NCBI GenBank assembly: GCA_025362575.1
Contig: JANYIQ010000251.1
Location: 1-38,122, forward strand
Direction of reading: 5' to 3'
Length of the DNA: 38,122 nt
Origin: Bacteroidia bacterium
GTDB taxonomy: Bacteria; Bacteroidota; Bacteroidia; B-17B0; Aurantibacillaceae
Below the pieces are notes generated by a model. It worked only from the letters and a program-made list of their open reading frames with translations, was not told the origin of the DNA and did no database searches. How positions within the stretch are numbered: position 1 is the first letter of the stretch; the number at the start of each line of letters is the position of its first letter. Positions 9,801-15,894 of the stretch are shown here, in pieces. The position numbers and the translations under genes are program-made.

Positions 9801-10448
9801 TTAGTCCCTTTCGTCGGTGATCTGGTCAGGCTTAAAGTTTTTGGTATCGAAGGTGAAAACGGTTTCGGCGATCTCAGCATTTGGTTTAAAAGATTTGACC
9901 TCAAAAACATCCATTCCACCGTCTTTTAAAAGACTTTTCATCTGAACCACCTGCTTTTTTATTTTGTCAACGTATAATTTCATGGTGTGAAATTTTTTCT
10001 TTTCGGGTTTTACAGTTGGGTAAAGATCGATCACGTGACAAACAATTGTTCCTAATTTTTCTTCCTTATCGTATTTGTATTTGTAGCCGGTTTCGTAAAG
10101 TGTGAAAATTTTTGAGGGATTCTGATCTTCATTATTCGGATCAAAATTTTTGATGGTTACCTCACCTGCGTCTTTGTTGTGATTCCATATTGTTTTGCCA
10201 TCGCAAACAATTGTATTTCCGGGAATTTCCAAACGAAATTTCTGACCTTTTAACTGAATTTTCCAATCCTGTTTCTCGGTCTGCTTTTTATCTTTGTTGT
10301 ACGATGCTCTTACAACGCTTGCTGTTATTGATTTGTAGGCTTTCGTGGTTTTGCTCAGATCATCTAGAATAGTTTTTGCTTTAGGGTCTTCCTGTGCAAA
10401 AAAATTCAGGACAAAAAAATTGAGAAGTATGAATAGGAAATTTTTCAT
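9801..10448 (-). CDS. LolA-like outer-membrane lipoprotein carrier family protein
   Basis: This 215-residue protein has a signal peptide (MKNFLFILLNFFVLNFFAQ) and the LolA-like layout. An N-terminal helix (AKTILDDLSKTTKAYKSITA) leads into antiparallel strands with family-typical phrases: GQKFRLEIPGNTIVCDGKTI, WNHNKDAGEVTIKNFD, TIVCHVIDLYP, KLYVDKIKKQVVQMKSL. The related E. coli protein carries lipoproteins from the inner to the outer membrane through the periplasm. In Bacteroidota there are several paralogues whose cargo is not proven, so I leave the symbol blank. The gene stands alone between rplY and the adhesin operon, on the same strand as both. A weak promoter-like element (TACTTTAG, minus strand, near 10487-10494) lies about 40 bp upstream. 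Confidence 0.8.
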   Translation of the reverse strand: MKNFLFILLNFFVLNFFAQEDPKAKTILDDLSKTTKAYKSITASVVRASYNKDKKQTEKQDWKIQLKGQKFRLEIPGNTIVCDGKTIWNHNKDAGEVTIKNFDPNNEDQNPSKIFTLYETGYKYKYDKEEKLGTIVCHVIDLYPTVKPEKKKFHTMKLYVDKIKKQVVQMKSLLKDGGMDVFEVKSFKPNAEIAETVFTFDTKNFKPDQITDERD

Positions 10449-10554
10449 AAGCTTGGTTTCATAGTTTTGTTACGGTAATTTGATGCACTAAAGTAGCGAA
10501 AGTTTAATTCTCAACTATTACACAATTGCTACATTTAAATAATCTTAACAAGTA

Positions 10555-10588
10555 TAAACAAAAAACCCCGACATTTCTGTCAGGGTTT
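10555..10588 (-). terminator. Rho-independent terminator of rplY
   Basis: On the minus strand, just after the rplY stop, an 11-bp arm AAACCCTGACA pairs with TGTCGGGGTTT (one G-T pair) around a 4-base loop (10574-10577). A T-rich run, TTTTTGTTT, follows. It should end the prs-rplY transcript before the LolA-like gene. Confidence 0.85.
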
Positions 10589-10605
10589 AATTCATTTTTC
10601 AACGA

Positions 10606-11247
10606 TTATTTCTTTTTGTCGTCTTTTTTATCGGCAGGAGCTGCTGTTGCTGCAGGAGTTGCTGCTGTAGTTACTGCTGCAGTGGTTGCTTCAGGTTCTA
10701 CGGCACGTGTAGTTTGTACGCTGATCACCGAAATATTCTTAGGGTGAAGAATGCTTAAACCATCTAATTTAATATCACCAACCGAAATTGATTTACCGAT
10801 TTCTAATTTTTCAACGTTCAATTCAATATTTTCAGGAAGTTTGCTGATCAAACCTCTTACTTTTAATTTACGCATTTTAACGATCATTTTACCGCCGTTC
10901 TTAACACCTTCAGCTTGTCCGCCAACAGCTTTAACAGGGATCTGAACAGTAACCGGGTTACCTTCGATAACCTCTAAAAAATCAACGTGAATTAATTTCT
11001 CAGAAATTTTATGGAACTGTGCTTCCTGCACAACTGCATTATGTACTTTTCCGTTAACGTTGATAGCAACTAAATTTGTTTCCGGAGTGTAAAGGATAGG
11101 CTTGAATGCTCTTGCATCTGCCGAGAAGTGGATCTGTTCTTTTCCGCCATAAATCACACATGGAACTTCGCCTTTGTTTCTCAACAAGGTCGCGTTTGTT
11201 TTCCCTACGTTCGCACGTGGCGAACCGCTCAATTGTACTGTTTTCAT
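10606..11247 (-). CDS. rplY: 50S ribosomal protein L25 / general stress protein Ctc
   Basis: This 213-residue protein has the L25/Ctc two-domain form. An N-terminal 5S rRNA-binding L25 domain (residues about 1-90) starts SGSPRANVGKTNATLLRNKG and continues VPCVIYGGKEQIHF, LVAINVNGKVHNAVV and KLIHVDFLEV. A C-terminal beta domain follows (NPVTVQIPVKAVGGQAEGVK, KLKVRGLISKLPENIELNV, ISVGDIKLDG). The last 30 residues are a low-complexity Ala/Thr tail ending in PADKKDDKKK. Length and N-terminus fit the family. It lies 70 bp downstream of prs on the same strand, a pairing seen elsewhere in bacteria, and a strong terminator follows. It acts in the large ribosomal subunit. This is a housekeeping gene and marks the host backbone. 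Confidence 0.95.
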   Translation of the reverse strand: MKTVQLSGSPRANVGKTNATLLRNKGEVPCVIYGGKEQIHFSADARAFKPILYTPETNLVAINVNGKVHNAVVQEAQFHKISEKLIHVDFLEVIEGNPVTVQIPVKAVGGQAEGVKNGGKMIVKMRKLKVRGLISKLPENIELNVEKLEIGKSISVGDIKLDGLSILHPKNISVISVQTTRAVEPEATTAAVTTAATPAATAAPADKKDDKKK

Positions 11248-11317
11248 ATTATTATTTTTGTGATGTTTCTCAAAGCCCCGCCGCTATGATCACACCGTTA
11301 TTTTTAAATGATGCGGG

Positions 11318-12250
11318 TTATATTAAAAAGTTTGAACTTATCGATTCGTAATTATGCACGCTGCTGATCACTTTTGCAAAAAGATCGGCAACGCTGATCA
11401 CCTTTATTTTGTCGCTTTTCTGAGTTAGAGGCACAGTATCTGTAACGATCAGTTCTGTTAATTTCGAGTTCTCAATATTTTCGTAAGCTTTGCCTGAAAG
11501 AATGCCGTGTGTACATAAAGCTCTTACGCTTGTAGCACCACGTTCCATCATCATGTCGGCAGCTTTGCAAAGTGTTCCGCCGGTATCCACCATGTCATCG
11601 ATCAATACAATATCTCTGCCTTCAATTTCACCGATCGCTGTCATGTGATCAACCACATTGGCTTTGGTACGTTGCTTGTAACAAATAACGATATCGCACT
11701 TTAAATGCTTGGCGTAAGCGTTGGCGCGTTTGCTGCCGCCCATGTCGGGTGCGGCAATTGCCAGATTAGGCACTTTTAAATTCTGAAGATATGGTAAAAA
11801 AATTGTTGAGGCATATAGGTGATCAACCGGTACGTTAAAGAATCCCTGAATTTGATCGGCGTGAAGATCCATGGTCATAACCCTTGTAGCACCTGCCACA
11901 GCGAGCATGTCGGCAACCAATTTGGCGCCAATGGCAACGCGGGGCTGATCTTTACGATCCTGGCGCGCATAACCGAAATACGGTAAAACGGCAATGATAT
12001 GGCGGGCAGATGCGCGTTTGGCAGCGTCGATCATTAAAAGCATTTCCATCAGATTTTCGGCCGGTGGCATGGTTGACTGGATCACAAAAACGCTTTGACC
12101 GCGGATACTTTCTTCATAAGAAGCCTGTATTTCGCCGTCGCTAAAGCGATAGTGCTGAACTTTACCAAGTTCCTGACCATAAGATTTGGCAATTTTTTTG
12201 GCCAGATCTAAGGATGCGCTTCCGCTGAATAATCGTACTTGTGTTTCCAT
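11318..12250 (-). CDS. prs: Ribose-phosphate pyrophosphokinase (PRPP synthase)
   Basis: The enzyme transfers pyrophosphate from ATP to ribose 5-phosphate to make PRPP, the precursor of nucleotides, histidine and tryptophan. The 310 residues match the usual bacterial length. Landmarks in order are FSGSASLDLAKKIAKSYG, the flexible-loop region PYFGYARQDRKDQPR, the family signature MDLHADQIQGFFNVPVDHL, and the PRPP-binding loop DIVLIDDMVDTGGTL. The C-terminus (SVHNYESISSNFLI) is slightly longer than the common ending. A stretch of about 120 bp separates it from the divergent tRNA. It is probably transcribed together with rplY. Confidence 0.97.
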   Translation of the reverse strand: METQVRLFSGSASLDLAKKIAKSYGQELGKVQHYRFSDGEIQASYEESIRGQSVFVIQSTMPPAENLMEMLLMIDAAKRASARHIIAVLPYFGYARQDRKDQPRVAIGAKLVADMLAVAGATRVMTMDLHADQIQGFFNVPVDHLYASTIFLPYLQNLKVPNLAIAAPDMGGSKRANAYAKHLKCDIVICYKQRTKANVVDHMTAIGEIEGRDIVLIDDMVDTGGTLCKAADMMMERGATSVRALCTHGILSGKAYENIENSKLTELIVTDTVPLTQKSDKIKVISVADLFAKVISSVHNYESISSNFLI

Positions 12251-12323
12251 TTTTTAGTGAGGGGGCAAATTTAAGTATTTTATGGCTTAATTCATAAAAA
12301 ACTTGCGGTCAAAGGGCAATTTC

Positions 12324-12355
12324 TTTGTAATATATAAAAACAAAAATTAGCTTTG
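12324..12355 (+). promoter_or_regulatory. Bacteroidota-type promoter of tRNA-Leu
   Basis: TTTG at 12324-12327 is followed after 20 bp by a perfect TAnnTTTG element, TAGCTTTG, at 12348-12355. The tRNA begins 17 bp further on. Both elements and the spacing fit the primary sigma factor consensus of the phylum. Confidence 0.75.
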
Positions 12356-12372
12356 CACCCCGTTTTAATAAT

Positions 12373-12456
12373 GCCCCGATGGCGGAATTGGTAGACGCGC
12401 TGGTCTCAAACACCAGTAACTTCACTGTTGTGCCGGTTCGAGCCCGGCTCGGGGTA
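12373..12456 (+). tRNA. tRNA-Leu (anticodon CAA)
   Basis: A class II tRNA of 84 bases up to the discriminator. The acceptor arm is GCCCCGA with TCGGGGT (the first pair is G-T). The D arm contains GCGGAATTGGTAGACGCGC. The anticodon arm is CTGGT-CTCAAAC-ACCAG, giving anticodon CAA, which reads UUG. A long variable arm and the T arm GCCGG-TTCGAGC-CCGGC follow. CCA is not encoded directly after the discriminator A. Its 3' half overlaps, in antisense, the end of the recombinase gene, so it is the target site of the mobile element. Confidence 0.95.
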
Positions 12457-12460
12457 CGCA
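12422..12460. other. Probable left attachment junction of the integrated element
   Basis: Host tRNA sequence changes to element sequence around the end of the acceptor stem, and the recombinase frame crosses this point. Integration at a tRNA 3' end normally recreates the tRNA and leaves a direct repeat at the other end. I could not find a second copy of the T arm and acceptor sequence in the window, so the exact core is unknown. Confidence 0.55.
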
Positions 12461-14020
12461 GTCGGGGAAGTCAAAGAAAAACTTTGACTCCCCGATTTTT
12501 TTTGCCTCCCAATCGCCCGTCAATAGGGCGAAGTAGCGAATAACCGAATTTATTTTTGTGGTTCGACACTGGTCTTTTTTCTTATTGTAAAAAATACCCT
12601 CCGGAAACAGCACATTTTGCAACAAGCTTTTTTCCTTAAATGGCGTGAGTCGCCACACTGTCGGGAGTTTGGCGAATAGTCGCATTGCTAAATTCACGCA
12701 TTTTTCAAGGTTCGACACCTCGTTTCCTGACTTCAGCATTTCTAACTCAATTAAGGCTTTTTCGGCTTTGAATTTTGCACTGTATTTATTAAAAAGTTCG
12801 TTATTTATCTCCTCAAGTACCACCCTTTCCTCCAACCTTTCGATCTTATTATCGATTTCAGAAATTTGGCGTTTAAAGGCGGTAAAATTTGCTTCCTTTT
12901 CGCTGTTTACCTTGTTGTAATCCGCAGCCATTTGGTTCGCTATAAGGGCTTCCGTTGCCTTATTTGGGGCAAGGCTAAAGGTTCGCAGGATTTTTTCAAA
13001 AACCCGGTCAATTTCCTTGGCGTTGGTGTTATTTTTACAACCCTTCGTTCCGCACTTATAATACGGCAATTCCTTGGTCAGCACGATATATCCCCTCATG
13101 GGCTTTTTACAACTATCGCAACACATAAACCGCCTTAATGGGGTTGTTTCGCCATCCATATTGCAGGTGTAACCCTTCTTCGCCCCTTTCATCAGTTCGT
13201 TCACTTTTAAGAAAACGTCTTTTGAAATCATCTTCTCATGTTTTCCTTCAACAACCTGCCCTGCCAAACAACTATGAACCATTAATCCGCAGTAAAAAGG
13301 ATTTCTAAAATATTCGCTGAGTCTGTTGTCAGGGCAAATCAAACCCAAAGTTTTTAATCGGTTACTAATTTCAACAAGCGTTAAATTTTCACTTGCTTTC
13401 CACATGAAAGCTTTTTTTATCAGTTTCCCTTTTTCATTAATTACAATTTTACTTTCTCCGTTTACTTTTATTATATCGTACCCAAAGGGTTGTCGTCCGC
13501 ACCAAAACCCATTCAAAAGGGCTTGCTTAGTTCCCATGATGGTTCTTTCCTTTCGCACTTGATTATCGTAATGCGAAAAAATAAATTGAACGTTTTGTTG
13601 AAAGTCGCCAATTGAGCTTCGTGGATCAACAGGAGTTGTTGCTGCTTGCAAATAAACATTAGTGAGTTTGAGTTGCTCTTTTATATAAATGGCATTTGCT
13701 CCGGTTCTCGAAAACCTATCGATGTGACTAATGATGATGTAATTAATTTTCTCCTTACTCTTTTTTACATATAAAAGCATTCGATTAAATTCTTTTCGCT
13801 CATCGGTTTTTGCACTTTCATACGTTCCTCCGAAATAACCCAAAATCGCATGACTATTTTTTATAGCAAACTCGGTGCAAAGTTTTCTTTGCGTTTCTAA
13901 ACTATGACCTTCTTCTTGTTCCTTACTTGAAACCCTTGTGTAAATCACACAATTGTTTGTTTTGCTAAGCGCATCAACTTTGCCTTTTGCAAACTGATCA
14001 AATAAAACTAATTTTTCCAT
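12422..14020 (-). CDS. Large serine recombinase (integrase of the element)
   Basis: This 532-residue protein catalyses site-specific integration and excision through a serine nucleophile. The N-terminal resolvase domain has CVIYTRVSSKEQEEGHSLETQ, with Ser31 as probable nucleophile, and IIISHIDRFSRTG. A recombinase domain (GFWCGRQPFGYDI, LSEYFRNPFYCGLMVH) follows. A zinc ribbon has paired cysteines (FMCCDSCKKPMRGY, YYKCGTKGCKN), then come a coiled coil (EIDNKIERLEERVVLEEINN) and a C-terminal tail. The final residues, VPRAGLEPAQQ, are the antisense translation of the tRNA acceptor and T arm, so the tail is created by the host site. The start is one base from the stop of the 80-residue upstream gene (TAATG overlap), suggesting coupling. 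A hairpin near its 3' end could also affect its transcript. Confidence 0.93.
   Translation of the reverse strand: MEKLVLFDQFAKGKVDALSKTNNCVIYTRVSSKEQEEGHSLETQRKLCTEFAIKNSHAILGYFGGTYESAKTDERKEFNRMLLYVKKSKEKINYIIISHIDRFSRTGANAIYIKEQLKLTNVYLQAATTPVDPRSSIGDFQQNVQFIFSHYDNQVRKERTIMGTKQALLNGFWCGRQPFGYDIIKVNGESKIVINEKGKLIKKAFMWKASENLTLVEISNRLKTLGLICPDNRLSEYFRNPFYCGLMVHSCLAGQVVEGKHEKMISKDVFLKVNELMKGAKKGYTCNMDGETTPLRRFMCCDSCKKPMRGYIVLTKELPYYKCGTKGCKNNTNAKEIDRVFEKILRTFSLAPNKATEALIANQMAADYNKVNSEKEANFTAFKRQISEIDNKIERLEERVVLEEINNELFNKYSAKFKAEKALIELEMLKSGNEVSNLEKCVNLAMRLFAKLPTVWRLTPFKEKSLLQNVLFPEGIFYNKKKDQCRTTKINSVIRYFALLTGDWEAKKIGESKFFFDFPDCVPRAGLEPAQQ
12462..12503 (+). terminator. Hairpin terminator after tRNA-Leu, inside the recombinase 3' end
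   Basis: TCGGGGAAGTCAAAG (one bulged A) pairs with CTTTGACTCCCCGA around a short A-rich loop and is followed by eight Ts. It sits 6 bp after the tRNA. On the opposite strand it codes for the recombinase residues between KKIGESKFF and FPDC. It probably ends the tRNA transcript and was carried in by the element. Confidence 0.8.
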
Positions 14021-14262
14021 TAGGCTGCCATTTTTAGTTCTTCGTTATTATTGAGTTCAATTATTTTTGCTTCTAAATCAATCTCGCCATCAACTTCTCT
14101 TTTATGCAATGCGTAAATACACATGCTGTAAACTTTTATCAGGTTAATAAATTCCTTGGCTTGCTCATCTGTAAAATGTTTCATCCCTTCGGTGGCTTTT
14201 ACTTCTTCAACAGTAATATCCTCCGTTCTTTCCCAATTTATTTTTTTCTTCTCCGTTACCAT
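14020..14262 (-). CDS. Small protein upstream of the recombinase, unknown function (80 aa)
   Basis: An acidic, helix-rich protein: KINWERTEDITVEEVKATEG, MKHFTDEQAKEFINLIKVYS, then a C-terminal helix EIDLEAKIIELNNNEELKMAA. No catalytic motif or HTH is obvious. The stop overlaps the recombinase ATG by one base, so the two are translationally coupled. This makes it a candidate recombination directionality factor or recombinase partner, though nothing in the sequence proves this. The upstream region (14263-14567) has no gene, so it is the first gene of a two-gene recombination operon. Confidence 0.7.
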   Translation of the reverse strand: MVTEKKKINWERTEDITVEEVKATEGMKHFTDEQAKEFINLIKVYSMCIYALHKREVDGEIDLEAKIIELNNNEELKMAA

Positions 14263-14375
14263 TTTGAAATTCTATAAAAAATTACGTACACTTTCGGGAA
14301 CGTGGTAGCGAATTCGACTATTTTTTTATGAGGGTAAAAATTGAGGGGAATAAACTTGCACGTTCAAAATAAAGA

Positions 14376-14392
14376 TGCCATACTGTATGGCA
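14376..14392. repeat. Perfect 17-bp palindrome, possible operator
   Basis: TGCCATACTGTATGGCA is a perfect inverted repeat of two 8-base arms around a central T. It lies 114 bp upstream of the recombination operon start. The size and symmetry suit a dimeric repressor, but no matching regulator is identified. Confidence 0.5.
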
Positions 14393-14564
14393 AATACAGC
14401 TAAGAATCGTCTATTTCAGGGGGATATGGGGTTCTACAACACACAGGGCAAAACTATGTCCATATAAAAAACTCGAAGACCACTTTAAGAATTCTCTTTA
14501 AATGGGTTTAATTTTTTTTAAAAACTTTAATCTCTTTTGAAATATTTATAAAAATTTTGGCAAA

Positions 14565-14597
14565 CAAAAAAAGCCCATGCGATCTGCATGGGCTTTT
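14565..14597 (-). terminator. Terminator of the glycosyltransferase/radical-SAM operon
   Basis: Read on the minus strand, AGCCCATGC pairs perfectly with GCATGGGCT around the loop AGATC and is followed by TTTTTTTG. It lies 20 bp after the stop of the WG-repeat gene. The plus-strand side also has a short T run, so it may work in both directions. Confidence 0.85.
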
Positions 14598-14617
14598 AAA
14601 GCAACATTTTGTTCCTA

Positions 14618-15316
14618 CTAAATATTGCCAACTAATTTTCCCGATTCATTTATTAATGCTTTTGTTCCATTATCGTTTGTAACTAAACTAACACCATTAT
14701 AAAAGGGTTCAACAGAATGAAAGCGTTGAGAATATAAACCAACTCCATTTTTATCAATATGAAACCAACCAGTTAAATCTTTTGCAATAGCGTAGCCTTT
14801 ATGAAAAATACCCAAGTCCTCAAATCTTTTATTATTAAGGTCTGCTCCTCTATTATCAATGTGTTTCCAACCATCCGTTCCTTTTACACAAGCATACCCA
14901 TCCTTATAATCACCGGCATAAAAGTAGTTTTCACTATAAATTCTTTTTCCAAACGGATCAATATGAAAGTAGTTATTATTGAAATCACGAACAGAACATT
15001 TGTCTTCCTGATAATTTCCAATCCATACGTAAGTTTCCTTACACAACCTGAGTCCCTTATCATCAATATGAAACCACCCTTCATCTGTAATTACAGCCGC
15101 CTTATTAAAATAGAATCCGAAGGTTCTCTTGTAGCGTTCTTTGTATAACGCTTCACCATTGATATTAATGTGATACCAACCGTCTTTATCCTGTACAGGA
15201 GCAAATCCGGGAGTGTGAAATTTTAATGCGTTAATAAATGTTTTATCAAACACTTTGTTCCCTTGGAAATTAAAGAATGTCCCATTTTCTGATAATTTAA
15301 TTTCTTGCCAGTTCAT
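14618..15316 (-). CDS. WG-repeat protein (232 aa)
   Basis: About five tandem repeats of some 36 residues have the core W-(Y/F/K)-H-I-(D/N)-x-x-G followed by LYxxRY/F. The cores are WYHININGEALYKERY, WFHIDDKGLRLCKETY, YFHIDPFGKRIYSENY, WKHIDNRGADLNNKRF and WFHIDKNGVGLYSQRF. This matches the WG beta-repeat family, thought to form a beta structure for binding. There is no signal peptide, so it should be cytoplasmic. It begins 2 bp after the histidine phosphatase and ends an operon with a terminator. The repeat unit suggests a binding or scaffold role for the other products of the operon. The partner is unknown. Confidence 0.85.
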   Translation of the reverse strand: MNWQEIKLSENGTFFNFQGNKVFDKTFINALKFHTPGFAPVQDKDGWYHININGEALYKERYKRTFGFYFNKAAVITDEGWFHIDDKGLRLCKETYVWIGNYQEDKCSVRDFNNNYFHIDPFGKRIYSENYFYAGDYKDGYACVKGTDGWKHIDNRGADLNNKRFEDLGIFHKGYAIAKDLTGWFHIDKNGVGLYSQRFHSVEPFYNGVSLVTNDNGTKALINESGKLVGNI

Positions 15317-15318
15317 AT

Positions 15319-15894
15319 TTATTCAACTTTTAAAATTATTCCTGATAAATATTTCACCCAATTCTCCTTCGTATAAACAACTTTATTTAAACAATAGTGA
15401 TAAAAGGCGATTAACGAATCATGTGTAATAAAAATGGTCAGTCCATCTTCTATTGTATTTTGTTTGATGAACTCCGTCATTTTTGTTTCGAAGCCCTGCG
15501 GTGTCGGTACACCGGGAATAGCCTCGCCAAGCATGAATCTTCGGTACATCTCATCAAAAGTATGTTTTAGGAAAAATTCCCCTGCTAACTTGTCGTCAGC
15601 AATATGTAGTCCCGGATCACCCAAAGCCTTGGTAGTATGAAACGAGAGTTCCTTTTCATAACCTTCTTTTAAATAGTGGGCAGTTTGCACACACCTTGCA
15701 ACAGGGCTTGTGTAAATGCGATTGATCCTATACTGTTTTAACTCTCGTCCGAAATTTATTGAATTGTGGATGCCTTTTTCATTGAGCAAAATTTCATTCC
15801 CAAACGATCCAACAGGAATTTTCTCCCGATCTCCATGTCTAATGATTAACGCCAATTTAGAGTTATTCGAGTGTTTCTTTATTTCTTCAATCAT
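15319..15894 (-). CDS. Histidine phosphatase family protein
   Basis: The 191 residues have the phosphoglycerate-mutase-like layout. The catalytic RHG is at residues 19-21 (LALIIRHGDREKIPVG), the second Arg is in IYTSPVARCVQTAHYL, and the second catalytic His is in TIFITHDSLIAFYHY. The family forms a phosphohistidine intermediate and acts on very different phosphorylated small molecules or proteins. The substrate cannot be read here. The ATG overlaps the stop of the glycosyltransferase/radical-SAM gene (ATGA), showing tight coupling. In this operon a sugar-phosphate or phosphopeptide substrate is plausible but unproven. Confidence 0.85.
   Translation of the reverse strand: MIEEIKKHSNNSKLALIIRHGDREKIPVGSFGNEILLNEKGIHNSINFGRELKQYRINRIYTSPVARCVQTAHYLKEGYEKELSFHTTKALGDPGLHIADDKLAGEFFLKHTFDEMYRRFMLGEAIPGVPTPQGFETKMTEFIKQNTIEDGLTIFITHDSLIAFYHYCLNKVVYTKENWVKYLSGIILKVE

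Larger units (their letters stand above)
14263..14617. other. Intergenic region between recombination operon and WG-repeat operon
   Basis: I see no gene in these 355 bases. They hold the promoter region of the recombination operon (not pinned down), a perfect 17-bp palindrome at 14376-14392, AT-rich sequence, and at 14565-14597 the terminator of the operon that ends with the WG-repeat gene. Confidence 0.7.
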
